A DNA stretch of 64,000 nt, from positions 372,001-436,000 of the forward strand of contig NZ_FUZZ01000003.1 of the NCBI RefSeq assembly GCF_900168065.1. Direction: 5' to 3'. Source of the stretch: Chitinophaga ginsengisegetis (GTDB taxonomy: Bacteria; Bacteroidota; Bacteroidia; Chitinophagales; Chitinophagaceae). Below the pieces are notes generated by a model. That model was not told the DNA's origin and made no database searches. It was given only the letters and a program-made list of their open reading frames with translations. Shown piece after piece: positions 24,053-33,585 of the stretch (its first letter is position 1; each line of letters starts with the position of its first letter). The position numbers and the translations under genes are program-made.

Positions 24053-25177
24053 TTATTTTGCAACCGCTGTTAACGGCGTTCCTTCTTTTATTTCATCACT
24101 GCCGTTCTGCACCAGCTGGTCGTTGTCGGATAAATCACCGAATACTTCCACCTGCCCGTTGGATTCATTCCCGCATTTCACCGGGATCCACACCGCTTTA
24201 TTGTTCACGGCCTTGATCACAAATACTTTCTCTGAATTGCTGATGATGGCGGATTTAGGCACGATGTACACATCTTTTTTACCTGGCATCGGCATCTGTA
24301 CTTCTGCATACATACCCGGAAGCAGGCGGGCTGTTTTGTTGGCCACATCCATTTCCAGTATTTCAGAACGCAGCTTCACATCCAGGCTACCGGCAATACG
24401 GTTCACCTTCGCGGTAAAAGTATCTCCAGGCAGGGATTTCACGGTAAAGCGCACATGGCTGGCATGATGCGCATCATCAGTATAAATTTCAGGTACGGCC
24501 ACGGATAAACGCAGTTTCTGCTGTTCTTCCAAACGGAACAATGGCTTATCGGAGCCTTTACCCGCAGGGCCTACATATGTGCCCGGATGCACATTACGCT
24601 GGCTGATCACGCCGCTGAACGGCGCGCGGATCACCAGGTAGCCCAGCATTTGCTGTACTTCATGGTAAGAAGAACGGGAGGATAACAACTCGGCGCTATC
24701 GGCGCTCATTTTCTCAAACGCCATATCCAGGTCGTTGGGAGAAATGGTACCGGGTACTTTACTGGTTTTAAGCAAACGTTCGTAAGTAGCGCGGCTGGCG
24801 CGGAACATGGCTTCTTTTGTATGAAGCCTGGACTGCGCTTCCAGCAACTGTGTATTCATTTCCGGCGCATCCAGTGTAGCCAGCACCTGGCCGGCAGTTA
24901 CCTGGCTGCCCAGGTCTACATTCACATTTTTCACATAGCTGTTCACCTTTGCATAGAGATCGGCAAACTGAAACGGCTTTATTTCTCCGGGTAATTTCAG
25001 GGAAGCATCCAACTGGCTTTTCTGCAGGTGAATAATTTTCACCTGAACGCGCCCGTCTTCTTTTTCATTTTCATCGTCTGCCCGGGAACTGTGGCAGGCG
25101 GTGAAAAACAAACCGATGGGCAATAATGCAGCAGCCGCCATGACCCGATACGACAGGCTGTATTTATTTATATTCAT
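24053..25177 (-). CDS. RND efflux periplasmic adaptor (membrane fusion protein), lipoprotein
   Basis: A 374-residue HlyD/MFP-family adaptor. From the ATG at 25177 it has a lipoprotein signal (VMAAAALLPIGLFFTAC). It then shows the barrel-sandwich half-motifs around LPGEIKPFQFADLYAKVNSY and VVDLGSQV-type lipoyl strands, an alpha-hairpin (EAQSRLHTKEAMFRASRATY), the second lipoyl half (LVIRAPFSGVISQRNVHPGT) and a C-terminal beta-barrel. It links the inner-membrane pump to the TolC channel. Another in-frame ATG at 25201 is possible, and the frame itself extends back into the pump gene. It is the last gene of the tolC-pump-adaptor operon, and is probably translated soon after the pump stop 40 bp away. 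Confidence 0.88.
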   Translation of the reverse strand: MNINKYSLSYRVMAAAALLPIGLFFTACHSSRADDENEKEDGRVQVKIIHLQKSQLDASLKLPGEIKPFQFADLYAKVNSYVKNVNVDLGSQVTAGQVLATLDAPEMNTQLLEAQSRLHTKEAMFRASRATYERLLKTSKVPGTISPNDLDMAFEKMSADSAELLSSRSSYHEVQQMLGYLVIRAPFSGVISQRNVHPGTYVGPAGKGSDKPLFRLEEQQKLRLSVAVPEIYTDDAHHASHVRFTVKSLPGDTFTAKVNRIAGSLDVKLRSEILEMDVANKTARLLPGMYAEVQMPMPGKKDVYIVPKSAIISNSEKVFVIKAVNNKAVWIPVKCGNESNGQVEVFGDLSDNDQLVQNGSDEIKEGTPLTAVAK

Positions 25178-25217
25178 GATATTGATATGTCGTTTAGTCA
25201 TTATAGTTATACTTGAA

Positions 25218-28200
25218 TTAAACACGCGCCGCCCCCGGAACATAATACTGGCTGTTTTCATCTTCAGGGTCCAGTGATACGGATTTCACGGTCGACTTTT
25301 GCTGTACCCAGGCGAAGATCAGCGGTAAAATAAACAGGGAGGCAAAAGTGCTGGCTATCAACCCGCCAATTACAGCGCGGCCCAGTGGCGCTGTTTGATC
25401 ACCCGCTTCACCCAGCCCCGATGCCATCGGGATCATACCTGCCACCATGGCGATGCTCGTCATCAGGATAGGACGCAAACGGATAGAAGTGCCTTCCAGT
25501 GCGGATCTGCGGGAATCATGATTTTCCAGCCGCAGCTTCTCTGCATTGGTGATCAGCAGGATCGCATTGGCTACCGATACGCCCACCGACATAATGATCC
25601 CCATATACGACTGCAGGTTGAGCGTAGATCCGGTAATGAGCAACATAATCAGCGATCCTGCCAGCACCGCAGGAATAGTAGACACAACTACCAGCGCTAC
25701 TTTGAACGACTGGAAATTAGCCGCCAGCAACAACAGGATCACGATAATGGCTACCAGCAATCCCGACTGTAAACTATCCAGCGTTTCATTCAGCAGGTTC
25801 ATCAAACCACGTTTCTCTACAGTAATACCACGCGGCGGTTCGCCGGCGCGTTTAATAGCTGCTGCCACCGCGGCGGAAGCGTTACCAAGATCTTTCTTAT
25901 GGATATTGGCGCCAATGGATACAATCCTCACTGCACCGATACGGTCATACTCTCCTACCACGGTATCCGGCTGTAACGTAGCCACATCCCCCAGTGAAGG
26001 CCGCGTATTGTTTTTACTGATGGGAATTGCGGCCATATCGTTGATGCTCGACATTTCATTTTCCGGTACGGAGATCTGTACAAAATAAGACGTGGCATTC
26101 TTCTCGTCCAGCCAGTTGTTCTTTTCTGTAAAACGGCTGGAGGAAGTGGAAGCCGTAAGAGATTTAGCAATATCTGTAATGCTTACGCCCAGCTGCCCGG
26201 CCCTTTCCCGGTCGATGTTTACACGGATAGCCGGGTAATCCATCGGCTGATTGATCTGCACATCGCGCAGGTAAGGGATCTTCTTCATTTCTGCCAATAC
26301 CTTTTTCGCATAGGGCACACTTTCTTTCAGGTTTTTACCCATGATGGCAATTTCAATCGGCGTGGAAGCGCCCTGGCTCATTACCTTATCCGTAAGATCT
26401 ATCGGCTCAAAGCTCATCTTTACTTCCGGCATTTGTTCGTGGATCCGCTTACGCAGCTTCTCTTTGAACTCGTCCATATTGATTTTAAAATCTTCTTTCA
26501 TGTTCACCTGCAATACGGCTTCATTAGGCGTAGCCATAAACAGGTAAATGGGGTTGGTAGAATAGGACGATGGATGAGTACCGATGAAGGAAGAAGTGAT
26601 GTCGATGTTTTTGGCGCCGACTACTTCCTTCAGAATTTCCGTCGATTTAATAAGCATGGTTTCCGTCCGTTCGAGGCGTGTTCCTGTGGGCTCTTTCAGC
26701 CTTAGCTGGAACTGGCCGTTATTCAGTTTAGGCAAAATATCACGGCCAATAATGCTCATACACAGTGCTACTATACCAATTACCCCAATAAAGTAAGCGC
26801 CAATCACCAGTTTCCGTCTTTTCAGCAGCGTTTCCAGCCAGCCGATAAAGCGCAGCTTAAAGCGATCGAAGCCGGAAATAGTTTTGGCGTGTTGTTTTTC
26901 ATCTGCAATTTCTGTTTCAATATACCCGGCTGTTTTATGTGCATCGTTGCTATGCACATGCGGGTGGCCATGATGCTTGAATTTGTTGGCGTCCAGCATC
27001 CAGTTGGCGAGGATAGGCACCAGCGTTTGCGACAGCAGGTAAGACGCAATCATGGAAAAACCAATAGCCAGCGACAGCGGCATAAACATCGCACGGGGCA
27101 CGCCTTTCATGGTAAAGGAAGGCGCAAATACCGCGAGGATACACAACAGGATCAGGAGTTTCGGGAAAGCAATTTCCTGGCACGCATGCCAGATCGCCTG
27201 TGCTTTTGGCTTACCCATTTCCAGGTGCTGGTGGATGTTTTCAATGGTCACGGTGGATTCATCTACCAGGATACCAATGGCCAGCGCCAGGCCGCTCAGC
27301 GTCATGATGTTGATGGTTTGCCCGAACAGTTTCAGCAACATCACTCCAATGATAATAGATACCGGGATGGTGATGATTACAATATACGCGCTGCGCCGGT
27401 CGCCGAGGAACAGCAACACCATCAGCGCGGTGAGTACAGCGCCTATCACGCCTTCACTGATAAGGCTTTTCACGGCATTGATCACATATACGCTCTGGTC
27501 AAACACAAAAGAAATCTTTACATCTTCCGGTAATAATTTCTGGATATTGGGTAATGCTGCTTTCAGGTTATTTACTACCGTCCAGGTGGAAGCATCTGCT
27601 GTTTTTATAATAGGGAGATATACAGAGCGTTTTCCATTGATCACTGCATAGCTACTGGTTACGTCTGCCGCATCTTCTACCTTCGCCACATCTCTCACAA
27701 ATACGGTAGGGCCATCTCCCATTACCAGCGGAATGTTTTCAAATTCCTTCACAGTGCGTATCACGGTGTTGGCGGGTGTGAGATAGGTGATATCGCCGAT
27801 ACGCACGTTACCGGCCGGTGATATCTGGTTATTATCTTTGATGGCGGCTACAACCTGGTCGGCCGAAAGATGGTGACTGCGCATCAGTTCAGGATCTACA
27901 TGGATCACAATGGTGCGGGAGTTCCCGCCAAAAGGCGCCGGTGAAGTAAGACCGGCAATCCGGCTGAACGATGGCCGTACAATGGTCATAGCCAGATCCT
28001 GCAATTCGTTGTTGGTGCGCGTAGGACTGCTCAGTGCCAGCTGGCCGATCGGTAAAGTAGATGCGTCGAAGCGGATAATAAAAGGAGGCTGCGTACCTGC
28101 CGGCATCGAGGAAAATGCACGGTTGGCCATCGCTGTTACTTCCGCCGCGGCCTGCGCCATGTTTGTCCCTTCGTAAAAAGAGATCTTGATCATGGTAAGA

Positions 28201-28460
28201 CCCTGGATATTTTTAGCCTCAATATCTTTTACACCTGTCACATACAGGAAGAGGTTCTGGTAGTTGGTGGCAATAAAGCCTTCCATCTGCTGCGGCGACA
28301 TACCACCGTAAGGTTGTGATACGTATATAGCCGGCAGGTTAAGATCCGGGAAGATATCTATTTTAATATCCCGCGTTGCTTGAATACCAAAAAACAATAG
28401 TCCCATCACTACTACAATGATGGCTATCGGTTTTTGTAATGCGGTTCTGATCAGGTTCAT
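25218..28460 (-). CDS. RND family efflux permease
   Basis: A 1080-residue inner-membrane pump with twelve helices and two large periplasmic loops, energised by protons. The first helix (PIAIIVVVMGLLFFGIQATR) leads into IDIFPDLNLPAIYVSQPYGG, which is typical of the family. Helix 4 carries ALAIGILVDESTVTIENIHQ with the proton-relay acidic pair, here Asp-Glu instead of Asp-Asp. A cytoplasmic loop around residues 490-512 is rich in His (FKHHGHPHVHSNDAHK). It belongs to the AcrB/MdtB-like hydrophobic-drug or CusA-like branches; I cannot choose by eye. It is preceded by a TolC gene and followed by the adaptor. Confidence 0.92.
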   Translation of the reverse strand: MNLIRTALQKPIAIIVVVMGLLFFGIQATRDIKIDIFPDLNLPAIYVSQPYGGMSPQQMEGFIATNYQNLFLYVTGVKDIEAKNIQGLTMIKISFYEGTNMAQAAAEVTAMANRAFSSMPAGTQPPFIIRFDASTLPIGQLALSSPTRTNNELQDLAMTIVRPSFSRIAGLTSPAPFGGNSRTIVIHVDPELMRSHHLSADQVVAAIKDNNQISPAGNVRIGDITYLTPANTVIRTVKEFENIPLVMGDGPTVFVRDVAKVEDAADVTSSYAVINGKRSVYLPIIKTADASTWTVVNNLKAALPNIQKLLPEDVKISFVFDQSVYVINAVKSLISEGVIGAVLTALMVLLFLGDRRSAYIVIITIPVSIIIGVMLLKLFGQTINIMTLSGLALAIGILVDESTVTIENIHQHLEMGKPKAQAIWHACQEIAFPKLLILLCILAVFAPSFTMKGVPRAMFMPLSLAIGFSMIASYLLSQTLVPILANWMLDANKFKHHGHPHVHSNDAHKTAGYIETEIADEKQHAKTISGFDRFKLRFIGWLETLLKRRKLVIGAYFIGVIGIVALCMSIIGRDILPKLNNGQFQLRLKEPTGTRLERTETMLIKSTEILKEVVGAKNIDITSSFIGTHPSSYSTNPIYLFMATPNEAVLQVNMKEDFKINMDEFKEKLRKRIHEQMPEVKMSFEPIDLTDKVMSQGASTPIEIAIMGKNLKESVPYAKKVLAEMKKIPYLRDVQINQPMDYPAIRVNIDRERAGQLGVSITDIAKSLTASTSSSRFTEKNNWLDEKNATSYFVQISVPENEMSSINDMAAIPISKNNTRPSLGDVATLQPDTVVGEYDRIGAVRIVSIGANIHKKDLGNASAAVAAAIKRAGEPPRGITVEKRGLMNLLNETLDSLQSGLLVAIIVILLLLAANFQSFKVALVVVSTIPAVLAGSLIMLLITGSTLNLQSYMGIIMSVGVSVANAILLITNAEKLRLENHDSRRSALEGTSIRLRPILMTSIAMVAGMIPMASGLGEAGDQTAPLGRAVIGGLIASTFASLFILPLIFAWVQQKSTVKSVSLDPEDENSQYYVPGAARV

Positions 28461-28496
28461 ACAATTATATTCAGGAAGTGAATACCTTCCGGTTAA

Positions 28497-29912
28497 TTAC
28501 AGTTGATTCAAAAACAGTTGCAGATCCCCTACGGTAGCGGATTTATACAGTATCGCCTGCCACACGCCATTGTACGCAATATCCCGGTCTGTTTCCGCGC
28601 GGTTAATGTTATACAGCGCCTGGGCCAGGTCGGCGATATTAGACAACCCGTTTTCATACAAGGTACTTTTCTGCAGAAAGGCGTCGCTGGCGGCTTTCAG
28701 GCCGGTAGGCGCTTCCCGGTATTTCTTCACTGCATTGTCTATCTGTTGTTCCGACAGCTGCAGCTGATGTTGCAAGCGGCTGTAGGTTTGATTGTATTCA
28801 TTCTTCAATCCTTCAGTAGTATAGTGCTGACGCGCTACCTGTGAGTGCGTACGCCACAGGTCAGTAACCGTCCAGGAAAGATTGAGGCCCACGAGATAAT
28901 TGGACACCTGCGGTTTCACGCCCGACCAGTATGCCTGGCTGTAGTGGCTGAGATTAGCGGCGCTGTAGTCGTAGTCAAAACCGGAACCGCGCGTTTGCAT
29001 CACGCCCATAAAAGACAGGCGGGGCATCGCGTTTTTGCTGATCAGCTTTTGATTGGCATCGCTTAATGTTACGCGGGAGCTGAACAATTTTAGCAGCGGC
29101 TGATTTTTCAGTGATACAGAATCCTGTGCAGATACGGTTTCCAGCAGCTGGTTGGGTATTTTAGTAACAAAGGTGGTGTCCAGTGTAAAGTCCTGCGGTG
29201 GTACGTCCATCATTTCCGCCAGTTTATTGCTCTGTGCGTTTTCGTAGTTCACAGCATCTACTAGTGTCAGTTTTGCTTTGGATACTTCTGCGTTGGCGAT
29301 GGAGCTGTCTACCCCGGCACTGAGTCCGTTCAATGCGCGGGAAACGATGATATGCTGCAGGTCCTGCGCGCGTTTCAGGTTGGACTCCATAGAACCCCGC
29401 AGGCGCTGTGCAGCCAGGAGGTTCAGATAAGCACCGGCGATGCGTACCTGTTGTTCAAACTTTTCCTGTTCCAGGTCGGCCTGGTTGGTGTACAATTGTT
29501 CTTTCGCGGCCTGTACTTTTGCGTGCTGGCGGCCAAAGGTTACTACGTCCCAGCTGATATTAGCCAGGTACAATCCGCCGAAGGCGGCATTCCAGTTCTG
29601 TGATGGCAGAACGGGTCCGGAAGCGCCGGTAGTCCAGCCTTTGTATCCCCACATAGGTCCATTTTCACCATTCACGGTACCATAACTATTTTGAGCGGCA
29701 AGGTTCAGATCAGGTAAGTATTCTCTTTTTACTGCGCTGATATTTGCGGTAGCTGCTTTAGCATAGTTTTCTTTTGCCTTGATGGACTGGTAATTTTTCA
29801 ATCCTGTTTGTAGTGCTTCCTGTAAGGTGAGCGGGCGGGTTTGACCCATCACGGCCGCCGAACAGCAGCCTGCTGCAATAACCAGCAGGCAAAGCGGTTT
29901 CCAGATGTTCAT
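28497..29912 (-). CDS. TolC family outer-membrane efflux channel
   Basis: A 471-residue outer-membrane channel subunit with a signal peptide (LCLLVIAAGCCSAAVMGQ) and two long helical hairpins of the TolC type (RPLTLQEALQTGLKNYQSIK, FEQQVRIAGAYLNLLAAQRL, then YSRLQHQLQLSEQQIDNAVK). It supplies the exit duct for the pump and adaptor encoded just downstream (37 bp gap), and is the first gene of the operon. The upstream minus-strand -7 box and the AraC gene suggest inducible expression. Confidence 0.92.
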   Translation of the reverse strand: MNIWKPLCLLVIAAGCCSAAVMGQTRPLTLQEALQTGLKNYQSIKAKENYAKAATANISAVKREYLPDLNLAAQNSYGTVNGENGPMWGYKGWTTGASGPVLPSQNWNAAFGGLYLANISWDVVTFGRQHAKVQAAKEQLYTNQADLEQEKFEQQVRIAGAYLNLLAAQRLRGSMESNLKRAQDLQHIIVSRALNGLSAGVDSSIANAEVSKAKLTLVDAVNYENAQSNKLAEMMDVPPQDFTLDTTFVTKIPNQLLETVSAQDSVSLKNQPLLKLFSSRVTLSDANQKLISKNAMPRLSFMGVMQTRGSGFDYDYSAANLSHYSQAYWSGVKPQVSNYLVGLNLSWTVTDLWRTHSQVARQHYTTEGLKNEYNQTYSRLQHQLQLSEQQIDNAVKKYREAPTGLKAASDAFLQKSTLYENGLSNIADLAQALYNINRAETDRDIAYNGVWQAILYKSATVGDLQLFLNQL

Positions 29913-29958
29913 ATATTAATCTATAGCGTCTGATAAAAGCCGGCTGATGCGGGCTATG

Positions 29959-29966
29959 CAAATATA
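29959..29966 (-). promoter_or_regulatory. -7 box of the efflux operon
   Basis: Minus-strand TATATTTG, a perfect TAnnTTTG match, lies 47 bp upstream of the TolC start at 29912. No ideal TTG is seen at -33, as is common for activator-dependent promoters. Confidence 0.5.
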
Positions 29967-30014
29967 GACAGGGGTAAGCGGCGGGTGTTAGGACAAATCA
30001 GCTATTGACTTGTA

Positions 30015-30878
30015 CTATTTGAACATCATGTCCCGGAAATCCTGGGGAGAGATGCCGGTATTATTCTTAAAAAAACGGCTAAAGTAAGCAGGGTCCTCGA
30101 ATCCAAGCTCATAGCAGATCTCCTTGACACTTTTGTGACTGAAGGCCAGATTTCGTTTTGATTCGAGTATAATCCGGTCGTGTAATAATTCGGTAACGGT
30201 ACGGCCGGTGGTTTCTTTGGTGATTTCGTTCAGTCTTTTAGGGGTGAGGGCAAAGGCGCCAGCATAAAAGGCTACCTGGTGTTCTGTGCGGTAGTGCTGT
30301 TCCAGCAGTCGTCGCAGCTGTACTACACGGCCATCGTGAGCCAGCGGCATCATGGTTTCCGCGGCATTGCGTTTCTTTTCCCGTTCTATCAGCAACAGGA
30401 AGGCATTCAGATAATGTTTCACAATGCCCCGGCTGCAGGCAGGCGCGCAGGATTTCTCCCTGCTCATCAGTTGTATCAATCCCAGGAGAGACTCCGAGGT
30501 ATGGCCGCTGGTACTGATGGGCCCGTATCCGTGCCAGTTATCGAAAAGCGAAGTAAAATCGTAGAGGGTTTCCTTATCGTGTTTATTAGTAAAGTAAAAT
30601 TGCTCTGTGAAATACAGAAAATACCCTTCCCGCTCACAATCCAGCTGATGTACCTGTCCGGGACGAAGCAGGAAAATCATGTCATCTTCCACATCATACC
30701 ACACGAAATCCACCATGTGCCTGCCTTTCCCTTTGGTAATCCATATAATCTGAAAATGATCATGACGGTGCGGCTGATCGGTTAGTTCATTGCGGAACAC
30801 GCCCAGGGAAGCTACATTAAACTGCCCGGAAAAGGGCAATTGCTGGTAAGGTATATCTATGCTTTTATTCAGTAACAT
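30015..30878 (-). CDS. AraC family transcriptional regulator
   Basis: About 287 residues: an N-terminal cupin-like sensory domain (HRHDHFQIIWITKGKGRHMV, FLLRPGQVHQLDCEREGYFL) and a C-terminal pair of HTH motifs. The second HTH signature is conserved: SHKSVKEICYELGFEDPAYF followed by SRFFKNNTGISPQDFR. I use the ATG at 30878 (MLLNKSIDIPY); four further codons could be read from a TTG at 30890. It sits directly upstream of the tolC-pump-adaptor operon on the same strand and is the obvious candidate activator. The ligand is unknown. Confidence 0.9.
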   Translation of the reverse strand: MLLNKSIDIPYQQLPFSGQFNVASLGVFRNELTDQPHRHDHFQIIWITKGKGRHMVDFVWYDVEDDMIFLLRPGQVHQLDCEREGYFLYFTEQFYFTNKHDKETLYDFTSLFDNWHGYGPISTSGHTSESLLGLIQLMSREKSCAPACSRGIVKHYLNAFLLLIEREKKRNAAETMMPLAHDGRVVQLRRLLEQHYRTEHQVAFYAGAFALTPKRLNEITKETTGRTVTELLHDRIILESKRNLAFSHKSVKEICYELGFEDPAYFSRFFKNNTGISPQDFRDMMFK

Positions 30879-30987
30879 AAAGTAGGTCAAAAATAAAGCT
30901 TTATCCCCTATTTAGATAGCCCTGCGCCCGCCGTTCGTGGAATTTAATGTAGCTTTAAGTTGCGGTTCAATAATACCACAGGTTTAC

Positions 30988-30995
30988 TAACTTTG
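30988..30995 (+). promoter_or_regulatory. -7 box of ispG
   Basis: TAACTTTG, a perfect TAnnTTTG match, 26 bp before the ATG at 31022. The nearest TTG lies 25 bp upstream, longer than the usual spacing. Confidence 0.5.
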
Positions 30996-31021
30996 CTTCC
31001 GCAGGAAAACAAAAACTACGT

Positions 31022-32983
31022 ATGCAGCTTTATTGCAACTCTCTGACAGAATACAAACGACTGGCCACTCTGGAAGTAAAGGTGGGAGATCTTATCATCG
31101 GAAATTTTAACCCGGTCCGCATTCAAACCATGACCACCACCGATACCCTGGATACCGCTGCTACCGTGGCGCAAACCATCCGTTGTATTGAAGCCGGTGC
31201 TGAACTGGTACGCATCACCGCCCCCAGTAAAAAGGAGGCCGATAACCTGCTGGTCATTAAAAACGAATTACGTAAACAGGGTTATACCACTCCCCTCGTT
31301 GCAGATATCCATTTTACGCCCAATGCGGCCGAAATAGCGGCCCGCATCGTGGAAAAAGTACGGGTGAACCCGGGGAATTATGTAGATAAAAAGAAATTTG
31401 AACAAATCGACTATACCGACAGCGAATACCTGGAAGAAATAGACCGCATCCGCGAACGCTTTTCCCCGCTGGTAAAAATCTGTAAAGAGTATGGTACCGC
31501 CATGCGCATAGGAACCAACCATGGCTCCCTCAGCGACCGTATCATGAGCCGCTATGGCGATACGCCGATGGGTATGGTGGAAAGTGCAATGGAGTTTTTA
31601 CGTATTGCGGAAGACCTGCAATACCGCAATATTGTGCTGAGCATGAAAGCCAGTAACCCACAGGTAATGGTACAGGCATACCGCCTGCTGGTACAAACCA
31701 TGGAACAGGAACTGGGCCACTGCTACCCGCTGCACCTGGGCGTTACAGAAGCCGGCGACGGAGAAGATGGCCGTATTAAATCTGCCATCGGCATCGGCAC
31801 CCTCCTGGAAGATGGCGTAGGTGATACCATCCGCGTTTCCCTCACAGAAGATCCTGAATTTGAACTCCCGGTTTGTAAGGATATTGTGAAAAGATATACT
31901 AACCGTAACGACTATACGGCTATTCCGCCGGTAACCACTATTCCCTACTCTCCTTTTGAATACAAACGCCGCGAAAGCGCGCCTGTGGAGAACATCGGCG
32001 AAAAGCAGGTACCAGTGGTAGTGGCAGATTTCAGCGACAACAACAGCTTGCAGCCTGCCGATCTGAATGCCATCGGTTATACTTACGATGAGCCCAGCGA
32101 TAAATGGAATATCGGGGATGCCGCAGCAGATTATATCTACACCGGCAAACAGTTACCTGCCTTTGGTCTTCCCGGCACACTGCGCGTTGTAATAGATGCA
32201 GAATACTGGCAGAGCATAGCCGACAAACAGGAACTGGTACCTTACTTTGATGCCCGCCATTATGTAACGGCCTGCGAACAAAATGAAACCGGCCGGATCA
32301 ACTTTGTACAATTCGACTGCAATCACCTGGATACAGAACACCATGAACAACTGCTGCTGCAACTGGCTAACCCGGCTACAGCAGCCAGCACTGTACTGGT
32401 GGCCACGGCTTCCGGCAGCAATGCGATGGCGGCTATCAGGCGCCTGTTCATCTTACTGCTCAACAAAAATATTACAGTACCTGTCATTATCCATAGTATC
32501 AGTAATCAGCCTTCGGCAGATGAACACCTGATCCACCATGCCACGGAAGCCGGCGCACTGTTGCTCGATGGCTTCGGCGATGGATTATGGTTAAGTAACC
32601 AGCCCACACAACCCGGTCAGCATACCACGCTGAACAACATTTCCTTTGGCATCCTGCAGGCAACACGTACCCGCATCTCCAAAACAGAATATATCTCCTG
32701 CCCGTCGTGCGGCCGCACCCTGTTCGACCTCCAGGAAACCACCGCCCGCATCCGCGCCGTTACCCATCACCTGAAAGGCGTGAAAATTGCCATCATGGGT
32801 TGTATTGTAAACGGTCCCGGCGAAATGGCCGACGCCGACTTTGGCTATGTGGGCAGCGGCGTAGGCAAAATTACGCTCTACCGCGGTAAGGAAATTGTGA
32901 AACGTGGCCTCAACAGCGATGTTGCCGTAAACGAACTGATAAACCTGATCCGTGAAAATGGTATGTGGGTGGAAAAAAACTGA
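31022..32983 (+). CDS. ispG: 4-hydroxy-3-methylbut-2-en-1-yl diphosphate synthase, large form
   Basis: A 653-residue IspG (GcpE), which converts MEcPP to HMBPP in the non-mevalonate isoprenoid pathway using a [4Fe-4S] cluster. The TIM barrel is seen in LVADIHFTPNAAEIAARIVE, VRVNPGNYVDKKKF and LHLGVTEAGDGEDGRIKSAI. The cluster ligands Cys560 and Cys563 (ISCPSCGRTLFD) and Cys594 (IMGCIVNGPGE), with the catalytic Glu just after, are all present. Between the barrel and the cluster domain lies an extra domain of roughly 250 residues, as in Bacteroidota, Chlamydia and plants. The start ATG matches the family (SLTEYKRLATLEVKVGD). Confidence 0.96.
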   Translation: MQLYCNSLTEYKRLATLEVKVGDLIIGNFNPVRIQTMTTTDTLDTAATVAQTIRCIEAGAELVRITAPSKKEADNLLVIKNELRKQGYTTPLVADIHFTPNAAEIAARIVEKVRVNPGNYVDKKKFEQIDYTDSEYLEEIDRIRERFSPLVKICKEYGTAMRIGTNHGSLSDRIMSRYGDTPMGMVESAMEFLRIAEDLQYRNIVLSMKASNPQVMVQAYRLLVQTMEQELGHCYPLHLGVTEAGDGEDGRIKSAIGIGTLLEDGVGDTIRVSLTEDPEFELPVCKDIVKRYTNRNDYTAIPPVTTIPYSPFEYKRRESAPVENIGEKQVPVVVADFSDNNSLQPADLNAIGYTYDEPSDKWNIGDAAADYIYTGKQLPAFGLPGTLRVVIDAEYWQSIADKQELVPYFDARHYVTACEQNETGRINFVQFDCNHLDTEHHEQLLLQLANPATAASTVLVATASGSNAMAAIRRLFILLLNKNITVPVIIHSISNQPSADEHLIHHATEAGALLLDGFGDGLWLSNQPTQPGQHTTLNNISFGILQATRTRISKTEYISCPSCGRTLFDLQETTARIRAVTHHLKGVKIAIMGCIVNGPGEMADADFGYVGSGVGKITLYRGKEIVKRGLNSDVAVNELINLIRENGMWVEKN

Positions 32984-33064
32984 TTATTAAATCTGGCTTA
33001 AAAACAGCGACAGCGGATACAGCAATGCCGGAAAAAGCTTAATTTTTCGTAAAACATATTTGAT

Positions 33065-33367
33065 ATGAAAAAGTTCCTCACCGGATTGTTGGCCATGTTT
33101 ATGGGTTTAACCGTAGCAATGGCTCAAACACCCGCCACCGCTAAAAAAGAAGCAAAACCAAAAACAGAAAAGAAAGCAGAAAAAGCAACACCCGCTACTC
33201 CTGCTACTCCCGCTGCCACTACTAAAACAAAGAAAGACGGCACACCGGATAAACGCTATAAAGAAAATAAAACAGCCGCAGCTCCTGCAGGACCAACTAA
33301 AAAAGACGGAACGCCTGACATGCGCTACAAATCAAACAACAAAAGCGCAGGTAAGAAAAAAGCATAA
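33065..33367 (+). CDS. Small secreted Lys/Ala/Thr-rich protein with KKDGTPDxRYK repeats
   Basis: A 100-residue protein: signal peptide (LLAMFMGLTVAMAQ) then a basic, Pro/Ala/Thr/Lys-rich mature chain. The motif KKDGTPDxRYKxN occurs twice (KKDGTPDKRYKEN, KKDGTPDMRYKSN), 27 residues apart, and the linkers are Lys/Ala-rich. I know of no function. The high charge suggests a surface or periplasmic polyanion-binding role, but that is a guess. It forms its own unit, with a terminator downstream. Confidence 0.75.
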   Translation: MKKFLTGLLAMFMGLTVAMAQTPATAKKEAKPKTEKKAEKATPATPATPAATTKTKKDGTPDKRYKENKTAAAPAGPTKKDGTPDMRYKSNNKSAGKKKA

Positions 33368-33402
33368 CCGCTACCTGTTGTTACTGAATAATAATTTTAA
33401 GC

Positions 33403-33445
33403 AACCCCGTACAAGTCAATACTGTACGGGGTTTTCTTTTTCCGT
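33403..33445 (+). terminator. Terminator after small repeat protein
   Basis: AACCCCGTACA (33403-33413) pairs perfectly with TGTACGGGGTT (33423-33433) and is followed by TTCTTTTTC. Confidence 0.85.
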
Positions 33446-33526
33446 TATATTTTTCTACATTTATCGTTTTACTTTTTTTATATAGATGTCAATAACGATT
33501 GGTTATCACTGATAGTTATTAGTTAT

Positions 33527-33557
33527 TTGACTTCGCTCCGGTGGCCTGTTACTTTTG
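33527..33557 (+). promoter_or_regulatory. Bacteroidota promoter of the cytochrome/DsrE/binding-protein locus
   Basis: TTG (33527-33529), 20 bp, then TACTTTTG (33550-33557), close to the consensus. A small dyad ATAAC-N5-GTTAT (33492-33506) lies just upstream and could bind the LysR protein encoded at the end of the locus. The promoter position also argues for the cytochrome start at 33586 rather than at 33541. Confidence 0.7.
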
Positions 33558-33585
33558 TAGCGTAATCCACCAACCTGTAATTTTA

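Noticed and set aside
25178..25261. N-terminal extension of the adaptor overlapping the pump gene
   Set aside because: The extension lacks similarity to adaptor proteins, and the internal ATG gives a proper lipoprotein signal.
26889..27651. Long plus-strand frames opposite the RND pump
   Set aside because: They are mirror frames of a strongly conserved membrane protein gene; composition (Gln/Arg/His-rich) is not protein-like.
33541..33585. Earlier start for the TsdA-like cytochrome
   Set aside because: The -7 box (33550-33557) lies inside this extension, so it should not be translated.
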